Source of the DNA: Fonsecaea monophora
Taxonomy: Eukaryota; Ascomycota; Eurotiomycetes; Chaetothyriales; Herpotrichiellaceae
Assembly (NCBI RefSeq): GCF_001642475.1
Contig: NW_019173934.1
Location: 558,001-622,000 of the forward strand
Direction of reading: 5' to 3'
DNA length: 64,000 nt
Shown here piece after piece: positions 44,431 to 55,505 of this stretch. The position numbers and the translations under genes are program-made. The notes below the pieces were generated by a model, which saw nothing but the letters and a program-made list of their open reading frames with translations, did no database searches and was not told where the DNA came from. Every line of letters begins with the position of its first letter. The stretch's first letter is position 1.

Positions 44431-44992
44431 TGTTCAGTGATGAGATAAGGAGCAATGAGGGAATAAAGAAGTACTGGTATATGAGCAGGACGAGTAGAAG
44501 TGGTCGTGGTTGTTGAGTAGAAAGGGTGGAAGAGAAATGTCAATTGAGAGCAGATGTAAACTGGTTGCTGGGCGTATTTAATGTGAACGCGCTAGAGCGT
44601 GAACCGCGACAACGTGACAGAGCGTGTTCGCGCAGGCTGGGGGGCGACCAGGGGTGCAGGGCTAAGTAGTGGCCTGCGTCCGATGTTGATCCACTTTACC
44701 ACAACAATGCACCACCAGAGTGCGTGACAGTGACCATGGATTCTTAGCCAGTGTGGATTCCTTATGAAATGCTGAACAATGATCTTGGATGGACTTCAGG
44801 AGAGGCACTTTCTTGATCAGCCACTGTGGTCATTTCAACCCCCTAAGCTGGACAGCTGCCTGAAGTTTCTGAAAAACTTTACAGGCCACAGACCCACGCA
44901 ACTTGCAGAGAAATGTGCCTCCGAATTTGGCGGTTGCGGCCGCCGCTTTTGGAGGTGGGCTTCCCTTGGTGCCAAGAACGCAGACTTATAGA
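44431..44992. promoter_or_regulatory. RNR2 upstream region
   Basis: 562 bp upstream of the minus-strand RNR2 start. A repeated AGAGCGTG element (44594-44601 and 44619-44626), each followed by a CG-rich stretch, and a GAACGCGC sequence just beside it resemble cell-cycle MCB-like sites (ACGCG core), which control RNR genes in other fungi. This is a sequence likeness only. Confidence 0.4.
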
Positions 44993-45462
44993 ATGCCCCC
45001 AGCAGCTATTCCTACCTCGCACATCGCAGACATTGTGAACACTATAGCCACCAGCGAAACTCCCTTTGCCCTCGCTTGTGCGATGGCTAGTCAATCACGG
45101 CGCCGATCCGAATGCTCGATGTACGTTTGACATCACACGTCTTTCGATTGCTGCGCAGTCTGCTCCAAAAAACATCATCGAACTCTTGTTCGAGCTTGGG
45201 GCGTCAGTTGATTATGGACAGTCACTTCATTATGCGGTTAGGGTCGGGCGTTCCGATGAATCGATTGCTCTATTGCTAGAGAAAGGTTCAGCGATTGATG
45301 CTATTATGTTTGAGAGCCACGGGCGTTCATACTGTCATTTCACAGAGCTGGGACTTCAACACCCCTCCATGAAGCAGCACGCACTGACAACGAGAGACTG
45401 TTCCAGTTCCTCAGCCACGCCGAATCCGCGTGAAGAGGGAAGCGATCTTCATGAAAGCAGAT
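44993..45462 (+). pseudogene. Frameshifted ankyrin-repeat relic
   Basis: Ankyrin-type sequence continues across three reading frames without splice signals to join them. Frame one ends in SETPFALACAM near 45086. The next frame supplies VRWLVNHGADPNAR and IIELLFELGASVDYGQSLHY to about 45357. A third frame supplies TPLHEAARTDNERLFQFL (45359-45433), then a stop. The pieces overlap or abut, as expected from small deletions, not introns. The intact gene would have been an ankyrin-repeat protein of unknown role. The 5' part upstream of 44993 is not recognisable. Confidence 0.6.
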
Positions 45463-45827
45463 GACTTGCCGGAAGTTGATTCCCGTATCTCGTTCTTCCT
45501 TCCACAGGTCAAAACGCATACATAACTCTGAACCAGCATCGTGCTTGAGGTGTTCTCGCTGTGGCCTACTAACTCCCTCCTCCATTATCAACAGTGGCTT
45601 CCTCGATGGCTTCAAATTCTACCGATGCGACACCTCATCGCCGGAGAGATTCTACAAAAACAGCGGAGTAACGAAGCCATCAACAAGCATGTCCCGAAAC
45701 GCCCACATATCATGAATACCAGGACTTCGAACGCGAACGTCACAATCGGGGGTGAAGGCGACGGTCTCTCACGTATCCCAGTGGATAGGGCAATCAGGCC
45801 CTCGACCAGGAGCTGGGTTTAGTCGAC

Positions 45828-46211
45828 ATGGTGCAGAAGCGAGTCCGCCAGTACAGAGAGCCCAGCCGGCCTGGTGAACCCGACAAGTCAGCATGGGGTT
45901 TCTGCTGCCGGTGTGAGAAAAGCGGAGAGATCATGAGTTGGCCCAGATGCAGGATTTGCCTTCACAATCGTTGTGAATATTGTGACTACTCGGCATCCAA
46001 CATGATCACCGACAGCGACAGACCAAACGGATCGAACCCATTGGAGAGGATTAACAACTTGTCAGGCGAGATGCAATTAGAACTGGAAGCTCTAGGTTCC
46101 GACCAGACTGTGCTGGAATCTGATGTTACAAAGGGCTGGGAGATCTTGAGATCCATGAATAATTGGTTGTCAGGTATCGAAGATGGCGACAGTGAAGAAC
46201 AACAATTCTGA
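45828..46211 (+). CDS. Possible small Cys-rich protein (doubtful)
   Basis: A 127-codon frame just after the ankyrin relic. The central part has paired cysteines, CCRC ... CRICLHNRCEYC, resembling the W-x-C-x2-C...C-x2-C-x-H-x-R-C-x2-C zinc-binding pattern seen in uncharacterised fungal proteins. The C-terminal half is acidic with no motif. The start is uncertain: the frame begins 5 bases after a tttag that could be a splice acceptor, so an upstream exon may exist. It may be a small gene, the end of a larger broken gene, or part of the relic next to it. Confidence 0.4.
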   Translation: MVQKRVRQYREPSRPGEPDKSAWGFCCRCEKSGEIMSWPRCRICLHNRCEYCDYSASNMITDSDRPNGSNPLERINNLSGEMQLELEALGSDQTVLESDVTKGWEILRSMNNWLSGIEDGDSEEQQF

Positions 46212-47003
46212 TCTGGATAAAGAAATATCCGAGACAAGTGATTGTATTGGCATAGACCCGAGATCGGGGGTAAAAATGCCCAAGTGCAGCGACCTACCCT
46301 CATGTCGCAATTGAATCTCTTGCAGAATCTCGTCACAATCCCAGATATCAAGGACTAGTTTGTCGTTGGCCCTCTCCTTTTGTCAGTGGCCAGAAATGGC
46401 CTACACCTACTCGGTACTTTGGATATCAAAAGCAGCGGCACGTCTAGTCCCCGACGATGTATGTACCTTTACAAGCCAAGGGCTCCGAGAGTTTCACAGT
46501 TCGAGGAAGTAATCTAATCTGATCTGATCCGCCCCCTAACTATGACGTTCCTGGACGTTCCCATGCTGCTTTGATCGTCCATTCCTAATATGGTAGCACC
46601 GGCCACACCCAGCATCCCTCCGAGATCGGTCTCGCCTGAGCCCTAACCGTGTGCATTGTTTTATGTACCCGGTATGTCAAGCTCTAATTATATGAAGTGG
46701 CGGGTATACGCTACGACCATCTTTTCTGGAGCATGCCTGTGAGTGGCAAGGACATGATACATTCTTCCCAAGTGCCTCTTTTTCTACCACCGTGAGGGTC
46801 GTTAGGGGTAAATGTGTCTCTCAAATTGTCAAATTCACATTGGCATGCGATATATGGATACAGCAATCTCCAGAGCCTCGATACACACAAAATCCGCCTG
46901 GTATCCAGAAGCCTGAGTCTTCAAACTCTCAAGAAGATGGAAGCCAGCCCCAAGGAACGCCGTACAGTGCAACGCTAAGTCGGTGCCTATCGAATCCTGC
47001 GTC
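46212..47003. other. Intergenic region downstream of OAC1
   Basis: 792 bp between the Cys-rich frame and the 3' end of OAC1. Nothing recognised. Confidence 0.4.
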
Positions 47004-47996
47004 TCAAAGCTTTTCCTCGAGAGCCTTGGGTAGGATTCTGCTCTCGACTCCTCGGATGAGCTTGTTCGTCTGCTCTGCCAGTGTCAATGTGAGGATGGTG
47101 TGCGGCAATATTCGAGCGAGATGCGCCGTGAAGCCTTTGTAGACGCTGAGGACACCTTCCGTTGAAATGGTCTTCCATAGACAGTCGAAAATACCATTAT
47201 AGAGATTGCCATGTTGGTTGTATAATCGCGCCATGACAGTGTCCTGCATCATATGTCAATATTTGTAATAAGGCAAAGTCTGGAGATTATGGACAAAACG
47301 TACCGGAGGGTGCATGAAGACGCAGACCACGAAGCCGCTTGCTGTTGAACTCAGCAAATGCAATGCGGGCCCATCCTCCATTCCGAAATGGCGTATTAAC
47401 CGTCTTTTCGCAAAGAAATATGTTGGCAGTTGGACCGAACTTCCAGCTCCGGTTCTGACCATCGATGCGCCCATGCCTCGGTATAGACCTCTTACTCCTT
47501 CTGCTTTGTAAATCTGTGACAATCCGTCGAAAGCGTTGCGGTATTTATGCTGCGTGCCCACAGGCAAGAAAGGAGAGTATGACTGTAGTCGGGTCTTGAC
47601 CAGAAAGAAAGGCGAGCCTGCCATAGCCCCCAGAATGCCAGAAGCTGCGCCGGAAAAAATGTTGATACCGAGAGACTGGACATTGGTGTCCTTATAAATG
47701 AGCTTGGTAACCGTCGCTCGCAGTGGCTCGTAAAATCCCAATCGACAGCCGTTCAATAGTATCTGGTAGATGTATGCAGTTCCGATTCCTCTGTATAATC
47801 CCTTCAGTCCTTCATTTTTCAGGATGACCCCGACTCCGTGAAAAACACCCTTGTATTTCCTTACTGCCACATCTTTGGCTTGTAACTCTCCTTGAAGCTG
47901 AAGCCTGATCTTGACTGTTTCGAAAGGATGCGTTGCGGTGACGGCTCCACAAGCGGCAATACCGCCAGCAATGAATGCGCCCGCTGTCGTTGACAT
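47004..47996 (-). CDS. OAC1: Mitochondrial oxaloacetate/sulfate carrier
   Basis: Inner-membrane solute carrier (SLC25 family) of the Oac1 type, importing oxaloacetate and sulfate and exporting isopropylmalate in yeast. Two exons, 47996-47304 and 47243-47004 (60-nt intron), give 310 aa. The three Px[DE]xx[KR] repeats are HPFETVKIRLQLQG, SPFFLVKTRLQS and HPPDTVMARLYN, the last restored by splicing. Six transmembrane helices are implied by the three-fold repeat. The loop motifs YKGVFHGVGVILKNEG, YRNAFDGLSQIYKAEG and YNGIFDCLWKTISTEG support the carrier family. Assignment to OAC1 and not another SLC25 member rests on recalled similarity of the first repeat. Divergent from SWD2. Confidence 0.88.
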
Positions 47997-48651
47997 GGTT
48001 GAGTTGCCTGGTGCTCGAGTGGCTGTTTCTCTTCCCTTCGTACCTGGACTTGCCGTGATTTTTTTCCGCAGGGATCAACAGACAAGTCGCAACATGTTCT
48101 TGGGTGGTAGGGTGGTCAAGGTCGAACGAGTTGGTGGCAGGTCAGCAACTGTAAGAAGTTGCGCGTGCGACACACTGTCGTTCGAGAAAATTATTCCACC
48201 ACAACGGATTTATTCTTACGCGAAAGCGACGTCGGAGAAAGAAGAGCGGCACCCAGGGCTCTACGAGGTGGGTGTACGAGGTACATAATAAGCCTAAAAG
48301 ACCGGGGTAGGCGGTTCTGTGCCAAGGGTTAGCAACACCCTCCAGCTGACTGGGGGCTGGGAGCACCGATTGTTTGCTGCAGGGCCACTCTGCCTTTTAG
48401 GCGGGGTCAACGCCAATTCTTAGTGCGAAAGACAATCCAAAGCCCTCAGGTAGGCAACTCAAGCACAGGAACCGCGCATTTTCTCTTGATATGAGACGAC
48501 TCTAAAGTGTGTCCAATTCAAAGTAACATTCTTCGCTGCACAATCTACCACTGGCTCTTCTTCTAAACTCACTTGTTGCTTGGATTGGAATCATCTTCGT
48601 GTCGATGCGCAGCGTTTTGCGCAGCTTGGACCTTTCTCCCCATCCTTAGCC
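47997..48651. promoter_or_regulatory. Divergent intergenic region OAC1 / SWD2
   Basis: 655 bp shared by two divergent genes. No recognisable site beyond pyrimidine-rich leader sequence near 48540-48640. Confidence 0.4.
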
Positions 48652-49766
48652 ATGGCAACACTCCTGCAGCAGAAAGTGCACGATGTGATCAAGCAATACC
48701 GGCCTGCGAGGGTAGGTACTCCTTGCCCTATCGTCGTGTATCTGCTAATCAGATCTAGCAATTTCCCGGTTCTACTCGCTCAGACGGAGTCGAAAGTCGT
48801 GTCACATCCCTTGATTTCGACGATATGGGCGAGTTCCTCGTGGCCGCCTCAGACGACGAAACGATGCATGTTTACGATATAAAAGAAGGAAAAAGAACCA
48901 AGACGATACCTAGCAAGAAGTATGGTATTCACCTGGCTCGGTTCACTCACCACCCGCGCAATGTTCTGTTTGCCAGTACGAAGCAAGATGATTCTCTACG
49001 CTTATTGGAACTCCACAACGAGAGCTTCGTTCGCTACTTTACGGCTCATACGGGACAAGTAACTTGTATAGCGCTGTCCCCTGGAAGCGACCAGTTCTTA
49101 TCGTGCGGCAACGACGACATGGTTTGTCTATGGGACCTGAACTCTAGAAGCCCGCAAGGAAAATTGAAACTTGTTACTCCCTACCTCGCGGCCTACGACC
49201 CCTCTGCGCAGATAATGGCGATAGCGTCTCAATCCACCTCCTCTATCCTCCTCTACGATGTCCGGAACTTCGACAAAGCTCCCTTTGCTACCTTTGACAT
49301 GGCTGGAGCAGAGGATAGGTACACCCCTACCACGAAGGGTCGAGCATGGACCAAATTGGAGTTTTCGAACGATGGCAAAAATATGCTTCTCGGCACTGAC
49401 TATCATGGTCATTTCGTTCTAGACGCTTTTGATGGGACGGTCAAATCATTTCTACAAGGGAAGACCGCTGGTACTGGACGAGCTGCTCCTGTGTCAACAT
49501 CGGGAAAGCCGCTGGGCCAAGGAGACGCCTGTTTTACACAAGATGGGAGGTATGTTGTCGGCGGTGCGGGCGACCAGCCAGACCTCCTTGTCTGGGACAC
49601 CCACAATGTCACCGATGTTCGGCAGGAGCCTATGGTCCGATTGTCGGGTCGAGGAATCAAGGCGCCAGTAGTGCAATGCAATCCCCGCTACAACATGCTC
49701 GTGACTGCTGACTCCAGGGTTTGCATGTGGTTACCGGGCGATCAAATCAAGAATCCAGAACTCTAA
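48652..49766 (+). CDS. SWD2: WD40 protein SWD2 (COMPASS / cleavage-polyadenylation factor)
   Basis: Subunit shared by the Set1/COMPASS H3K4 methyltransferase and the mRNA cleavage and polyadenylation complex. Two exons, 48652-48711 and 48759-49766 (47-nt intron), give 355 aa. WD40 blades are visible: LDFDDMGEFLVAASDDETMH, ARFTHHPRNVLFASTKQDDS and LSPGSDQFLSCGNDDMVCLWDL, then a diverged second half ending VVQCNPRYNMLVTADSRVCM. The N-terminal MATLLQQKVHDVIKQYRPAR and the GDQPDLLVWDT blade are close to WDR82/Swd2. A second, shorter ATG exists inside exon 2 but would truncate blade one. Confidence 0.93.
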
Positions 49767-50063
49767 AGCATGGCCACACACCTGGGCACTTTCAATCGAG
49801 ACCGAGACCTGATACCGTGTTTCACTCACTGGCGCACCCAGTTGAGAGGAATACAGCACGGGCTTGGCAGTATGTCTGATTCCGCCAATAAGAAGGTCAC
49901 TCGGTATACTTACTCCGCAACCTGAGTACTGTCAAGGTTCAGCCTAAAGTCACATTCTTCACAAACGGCACCTGTTTCGCATCTCTTCACCACTGGACAT
50001 AATCTTGCTTCTCACATTCGATGACTACCCCATCCATGCTCGCAAGTCGGCAAAGGAGCTCCA
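49767..50063. other. Short intergenic region
   Basis: 297 bp between tandem genes. Nothing recognised. Confidence 0.4.
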
Positions 50064-51716
50064 ATGCTTACTTCGTATGATCACGATGGAAATGAACTTT
50101 CCCCACGGAGCTCGGCGGACCTTCTCAACAGCCTCCAATCCCGTGCGAGGGTCTTGCTTCAGGAATTCCAATCATATCAGGCGCATCTCAAGGCCCGAGG
50201 AAAGCAACAGCAAGTAGAACTCAGAGTCTTCAAACGAGGGATTGAGTCGGAGTTAAAAAGCTTGGAAAAGATAGCTCACGTGCTTGCAACCTCTTACAGC
50301 AACCCTCCTTGTATTGTTAACAAACCAGACCTGCAAGATGACGAAAGTCCACAACTACACGCGCTGAGGAGCTCTAACCTACCCTTCTATGAAGCTGTCT
50401 GGGGTATCGCAAAATCATGTCGTCATATTACGGCTCTGGGTAAGAAAATGTTCGTTGCCGGAAATGACAACACTTTCGGTAAGGAGATTCGAGAGGATAA
50501 ATCGGTAAGCCGAAAAGCCATTCTGAGGGGTGTGACGAAGAAAGAGACATTGGTGGATATTGTGGCCGACAACGGATTGCAATGGGTCAAAATCTCAACT
50601 TTGACGGAAAAACGGCTCCTTTTTGAGATGGCCAAGGAAGGCTGGGAAACGTACGGAGATCGTGGTGAAGATAGCGACACAGAAAACGGACATACTCCTG
50701 GGACTGACGATGATAGAAGGGGGCCAGGTAAACTTGAACTTGTGCGACTTTGTGAAGATCTTAAAACTGCGGCGCAAGAAGTCAGAGTCCAGTTTCAGCA
50801 CCCACAGATTCGGGTTGTCTTACCAAATCTTCGCGAAGGTATCGTCCCTGACGTGGATGCGTTCCTTGCCGACTTACGCGCAACTGGTGCCATTGTTGAA
50901 TGCAATATGGATATCCACAAACTCGTTGAGGAGCGGCAACTCGATCTTGAAACCCTGATCCCGACTGCACCAACAGTCGCTTTGACCAGCACCATCAATG
51001 TTGACTGTACAATATTGCTGGCATTGATCTCTGACATATCACATTATCCAAGTCATCAACTGCTGTCAGTTTCTGTGCGCAAGTCCGAGACTTATCACAA
51101 AGCGATTGTGAACCAGATCGATTCCGAGGTATCATCGCCGATGTTGCCCAACGACATATATCCTCTCCTTGCCGCGCGAGATCTAGAATGTACACTGCAC
51201 GCTGCTCAGAGGATGCGGGAGATCGTCCAATGCATGGGTACGCCGAGCGAAGTGAGTCGCGCCGAGATCCTCCTTGGTGAAGGACAATACAGAGATCAAC
51301 CCTCATTGACCCTAAGGGAGGCTTTTGGTCAACTCTCGATGCATGCTATTCCGACAACGATGCGATTGCCGGTCAGAGTGGTCGACTTCGACGGCAATGC
51401 TCTCTTTAGCACGGAGTCTACCTCAGTGGCGCCGAATGTCGAATCATGCCAATCCTTTCCTACCTCCGTCGCTGCCCGTGTGAGGGATCGGTTGCGGCTT
51501 ACTCCTATCAACGCCTCAGTCTTCTTCTATGGCTGGGCCAGCCAAATTGTAACATTAACAAGTAATCGCACAGTGGCAAGCGAGCTTCACAAGGCCATCA
51601 ACGATATTCTGGACAGTGATGAGAAGCAAGGGTGTAAGCATGACACAGACTTCCTGGCACCGCTCATATGCTGTGAAACGGCGAGAAGTTTGATAGGAAA
51701 AGCCAAATTTAAGTAA
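50064..51716 (+). CDS. DUF1308 domain protein (C7orf25-like)
   Basis: Single exon, 550 aa. N-terminal helices (ALLNSLQSRARVLLQEF-like stretch near residue 20, VELRVFKRGIESELKSLEKI near 55) are followed by the DUF1308 core: FYEAVWGIAKSCRHITALGK, then VDIVADNGLQWVKIST, with LLFEMAKEGW next, and a second half containing VALTSTINVDCTILLALISDISH. These match the conserved eukaryotic UPF0415/C7orf25 family, which has no established function. A charged linker (GEDSDTENGHTPGTDDDRRG) separates the halves. No membrane segment or signal. The start is the first ATG after the SWD2 stop in this frame. Confidence 0.85.
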   Translation: MLTSYDHDGNELSPRSSADLLNSLQSRARVLLQEFQSYQAHLKARGKQQQVELRVFKRGIESELKSLEKIAHVLATSYSNPPCIVNKPDLQDDESPQLHALRSSNLPFYEAVWGIAKSCRHITALGKKMFVAGNDNTFGKEIREDKSVSRKAILRGVTKKETLVDIVADNGLQWVKISTLTEKRLLFEMAKEGWETYGDRGEDSDTENGHTPGTDDDRRGPGKLELVRLCEDLKTAAQEVRVQFQHPQIRVVLPNLREGIVPDVDAFLADLRATGAIVECNMDIHKLVEERQLDLETLIPTAPTVALTSTINVDCTILLALISDISHYPSHQLLSVSVRKSETYHKAIVNQIDSEVSSPMLPNDIYPLLAARDLECTLHAAQRMREIVQCMGTPSEVSRAEILLGEGQYRDQPSLTLREAFGQLSMHAIPTTMRLPVRVVDFDGNALFSTESTSVAPNVESCQSFPTSVAARVRDRLRLTPINASVFFYGWASQIVTLTSNRTVASELHKAINDILDSDEKQGCKHDTDFLAPLICCETARSLIGKAKFK

Positions 51717-52268
51717 CGGTCAACGAGGAGGAAAGATGGATGAGTAGTCTGGATGCAGTTCGCTGATTGCATGCTCTGTAATAGAGCATACAACGATGTC
51801 TATCAAGCGGTGACCCTCCACGCCACCACTCTTAAGAGATTCATCTCAAGCCTGTGCCCTGCGTTTGTGGTAGACAGCTGCGCAACTAATATGAAGATCT
51901 GCTGAACCTGCAAGGGAAATGATCGTGCTAGTTGAAGATACACCAGTAAATAGCTGGTTCCATCAGGATTTCATCAGACTCAGTGAATTGTTTCTATTGA
52001 GTGAAAGCAACTGCGGCCTGGCGCAGTCTGGAAATGTCTCCGACAAGCCAAAACGGGATGTCGTACTTCCTCCGTCCCCCAATCCTCCAGTCACAACATC
52101 GCAGCTGGCAACACCTCTCCCTCGACAACCACAACATGCCTTTCACTTCGCCCTCTTGATATGCCCTCCGACTAAATAAATTTGGGTGTGACAATCGACA
52201 GTGATCTGTATTTACTCTTGCCCTTGACTGTTTCTGCCTCTGCAACCCGGAACGGTTCTACCTTCACC
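51717..52268. other. Intergenic region upstream of the Ptm1-like gene
   Basis: 552 bp between tandem genes. Nothing recognised apart from a pyrimidine-rich leader before 52269. Confidence 0.4.
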
Positions 52269-54105
52269 ATGCGCCGGTGGGTGCCTTCACTCGGCCTCCT
52301 GGCGTACCTAGCCGCCATTGTCGCCGGAGATGAAGTTCAAATCGTAAGAGCAAGGAGGGCGTCTTGTTGCGCAGTGCTCTCCCCGCTGACCATCACTAGA
52401 AACAAGATGACGAACACCGCCAACGGTGTTCTGGGATGTACAGTCGGAAATCTTGGGGCGGATCAATAGATCCTTTCATCCTCGTCAAGTTCCTCCCGGA
52501 CCAAACCGAAGACGAAACCGACCCGATCGCAAGCCTCATAATTTTCGAGTGGCAGGATGAGCCGTTGATAGGCAGGATGCCGCCCGGCGGGGAGTCCTAC
52601 CGAGACCTCCAGACAATATGCACCACGGACGCTGTGGCACAAGGACTATGTGAAGAGAAGGATGTAGGCGCTTTCATACTGGCCCCCAATGCCACAGAGG
52701 CCTCGAAGAGTCCGATCTCAAACGAAGCAATCCATTTGAAAGACCCGAAGGCCATCAACTACCCGATCCGTCGGACGGGCTATTACTGCGTCTCGACGTA
52801 CGCTTTCTCCGATCACGAATACAACGGTGTGGTGGAGTTCAGGAACGCATATGGTGAGCTGCCGGCAGCTCAAATAGCCAAACTCCCATTCTACGGCGGC
52901 CTCACCATCGTCTACGCTGTGCTGGGGGTATTTTGGGCTTTCCTCTATTTCCAGAACCGTTCCGATATACTTCCAGTACAAAACTACATCACGGCCATTA
53001 TCATCTTCTTGATCGTCGAGCAGCTGATGACATGGGGATTCTACGACTATCAGAACCGTCACGGTAACAACGCAGTCAACAAGATATTCATGATCATCGT
53101 TTCGATCCTCAACGCTGGACGGAACTCCTTCTCTTTCTTCCTCCTTCTGATTGTTTGCATGGGCTATGGGGTGGTGAAACCGTCCCTCGGCAGGACAATG
53201 ATCTACGTCCGCATTCTAGCTGCCGCACACTTCATCTTTGGAGTTATTTATGCCATCGCGTCCATGGCCGTAACCCCCGAATCTGTCGGTCCCCTCATTC
53301 TCTTCGTCGTCCTACCACTCGCAGGTACCATGACAGCGTTCTATGTGTGGACACTGTCGTCTCTCAATGTCACCATCAAGGATCTTATCGACCGCAAGCA
53401 AAAGACGAAGGCAATGATGTACAAGAAGCTCTCCTGGTGCATTCTGGGAAGTGTGCTGGTCATTTTTGCCTTTTTCTTCATCAACAGCTTCGCGATTGCC
53501 GGGTCAGGGGCCGCGAATTTTGTGCCAGAGCATTGGCAGACCAGATGGTTTGTGCTAGATGGATGGTTGAATCTTGTGTATTTGTTCAATATTGCTTTTA
53601 TTGCATATCTGTGGAGGCCAACGGCGAACAATCGCCGGTTTGCGATGAGTGATGAAGTGAGTTTTGTCATGCCCCTTTTGTCTCAAAAGTGGCTGCTATA
53701 GGAAGAAGACACTCAGCTGATATATTTTTGCTTTGACAGCTCGCCCAAGATGACGACGGTTTCGAAATCCGCAGCATCGCGGACTCCATCGACGATGATG
53801 ACGAGGAGGCCGCCAACGCACGAAAGGATCAAGAAAGAGCAGTTCCCCCCTCCGGAGGTGGAGCGGCGACCTCGATCACGGACGCCATCGCTCACGAACC
53901 TTCTGGAGCCAGGAGGCCTTCCCCAGCACCTGCGCTCCAAAATAGTACGCAAGAAGCACCGCCTTCCAAGCCTCCCAATCCGCCGCAACCGAGGATGTCG
54001 TTGGATGGCGAGACAATCTTTGCCGTCGGCGACGATGGGATTGAATGGAGCGAAGGGGAAGATGAAGACAGCGATGACGAGAGAAAGAAGTTGACCGGTA
54101 AATGA
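52269..54105 (+). CDS. PTM1: Lung seven-transmembrane receptor family protein (Ptm1/GPR107-like)
   Basis: Golgi/endosome membrane protein of the GOST (GPR107/TMEM87/Ptm1) family, implicated in membrane trafficking; no ligand known. Three exons, 52269-52343, 52400-53656 and 53740-54105, give 565 aa with matching phases. A signal peptide (MRRWVPSLGLLAYLAAIVAG) is followed by a luminal beta-rich domain containing RCSGMYSRKSWGGS and VKFLPDQTEDE. Seven transmembrane helices start at GGLTIVYAVLGVFWAFLYF and end at LDGWLNLVYLFNIAFIAYLW. The family mark is WRPTANNRRFAMSDE, then LAQDDDGFEI after the last intron. The cytosolic tail is Pro-rich and acidic, ending DERKKLTGK. Gene symbol by family, not proven orthology. 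Confidence 0.9.
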
Positions 54106-54824
54106 GGGAATGGCAGCTTTTCGAATTGCCAATGGTTAAACTCGGTCCACTCTCTCGGATGCTTGAATGCTTGCATGGGGCTTTTCACTTGGGGCATTTG
54201 GCACTCCTGAGCTTTGGCAGCGGCGTTACGTTTTAAAACCCGGAGAGGGAGGGGGTAATGGATGGGATGCCGGTGACTTAATACAGCTTGGTGATGGGCG
54301 GGCAGGGCAGGAAGGGAATTGATGGATTCGCACATCCGACACAAATTTGTAATATGATGACTTGTCTGTGCCCCAGGGTTATGGTCTTGGTGCAAACTCG
54401 ACGCGCGACACTGGAAGCGACTCCTTTATCTCTTCCCGAGTTGCTACATTTGATATGAATCCGTCGTGGCCATTCCTAGCTTCGCTCTGCCTTTTCGTGG
54501 GGAAGGAGTCTATGAATTACTTTACGAAGCACGCGATAACAAGAAGGGGAAAGGAGGGCAGGAGAGAAACGGCCCCTGCTTGTTGTCTAAGGGGCTGTAA
54601 ATGTATATCTAACTATTGGGCGGCATTGGATGTGTCAATGTGTCGAGCGATTTCGGTAGCAATGCCAGCTTGTCGTGGATGTGTCGTGGATAGGTGCTAT
54701 TGTGTTATTGTCGGGTTTGATATAGCTGTCGTCGACGACGCGAGAAGTTCCCGCCCATTCGTGCAATGCACGCGATTCATTCATGCCAGCGATACGGGCA
54801 TAGGAAACGATCCATCATGCAATT
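54106..54824. other. Convergent intergenic region
   Basis: 719 bp at the 3' ends of two convergent genes. Short open frames only. Confidence 0.4.
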
Positions 54825-55505
54825 TCAGCCGCCCAGCTTCTTCGCACGATCCTTCGCGATATCGCACATTGCCTTTTGGCGGGAACAGAAGAAGGCGTTA
54901 GTTTGGGTGACTTGACTGAGGCTGCACGGGTTCACGAGAGCAGTACTGCCTACCTTGATTGCCTCTTGCTTTTCCAGTTGGATGTCGCCTCTGTCTATTC
55001 GCTGCTGCATGTCTTCCATGATGACGGGGCGACTTCGTCCATTCACGAACACTCTGTTGTTCTTATCAGCAGTGACGAAGGGCATGAAACTGCCGGGTCA
55101 AGAGAGTGGGAAGCCATACACATATCGTAGACCTGGAAACTTGTCTTCGTATTTCCGGTTCATGGCCGCCAGCTTCTCTGCCTCCTCCGTCCCGCCTTGA
55201 TTCAGTTGCGCTTGCTCCTTGCGACTCTGCTCACTGTCAACCTTTTTCTCACCTAACCGCGGATGGGCGGCTAAAATGGCCTCTAGCCATTTTTGATCGC
55301 TCTCCAAATTTGATCGGAAGAGTCCCAGCAGCTGCTGGCCTACGGCATCAATGAGAGAGTCATAGGTTGGGAATGACTGTTCTCGCAGTAGGCTGACGGA
55401 TAGTGTGTGCAGTTGCTGGCACGGCTCAAAGAGGGTGTCGAGAATTTGTGCCCTTTGTTCGGCATCCAGTGTTGGGAGGGTTGATGTTGGTGGAAGAGAT
55501 GTCAT
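54825..55505 (-). CDS. OHCU decarboxylase (ureide pathway)
   Basis: 2-oxo-4-hydroxy-4-carboxy-5-ureidoimidazoline decarboxylase, which makes S-allantoin after urate oxidase in purine breakdown. Three exons, 55505-55120, 55053-54954 and 54872-54825, give 177 aa; the first intron is 66 nt and the second 81 nt. Family signs: active-site His81 in AILAAHPRLGEKKV, the AMNRKYEDKFPGLRYVVFVN stretch formed by splicing, and the charged ending DIQLEKQEAIKAMCDIAKDR. The last exon adds only 15 residues plus the stop, and no clear peroxisomal C-terminal signal is present (end KKLGG). Urate oxidase itself is not in this window. Confidence 0.9.

Noticed and set aside
45541..45822. 93-codon + strand frame between the ankyrin relic and the Cys-rich frame
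   Set aside because: No recognisable feature; more likely part of the decayed locus than a gene.
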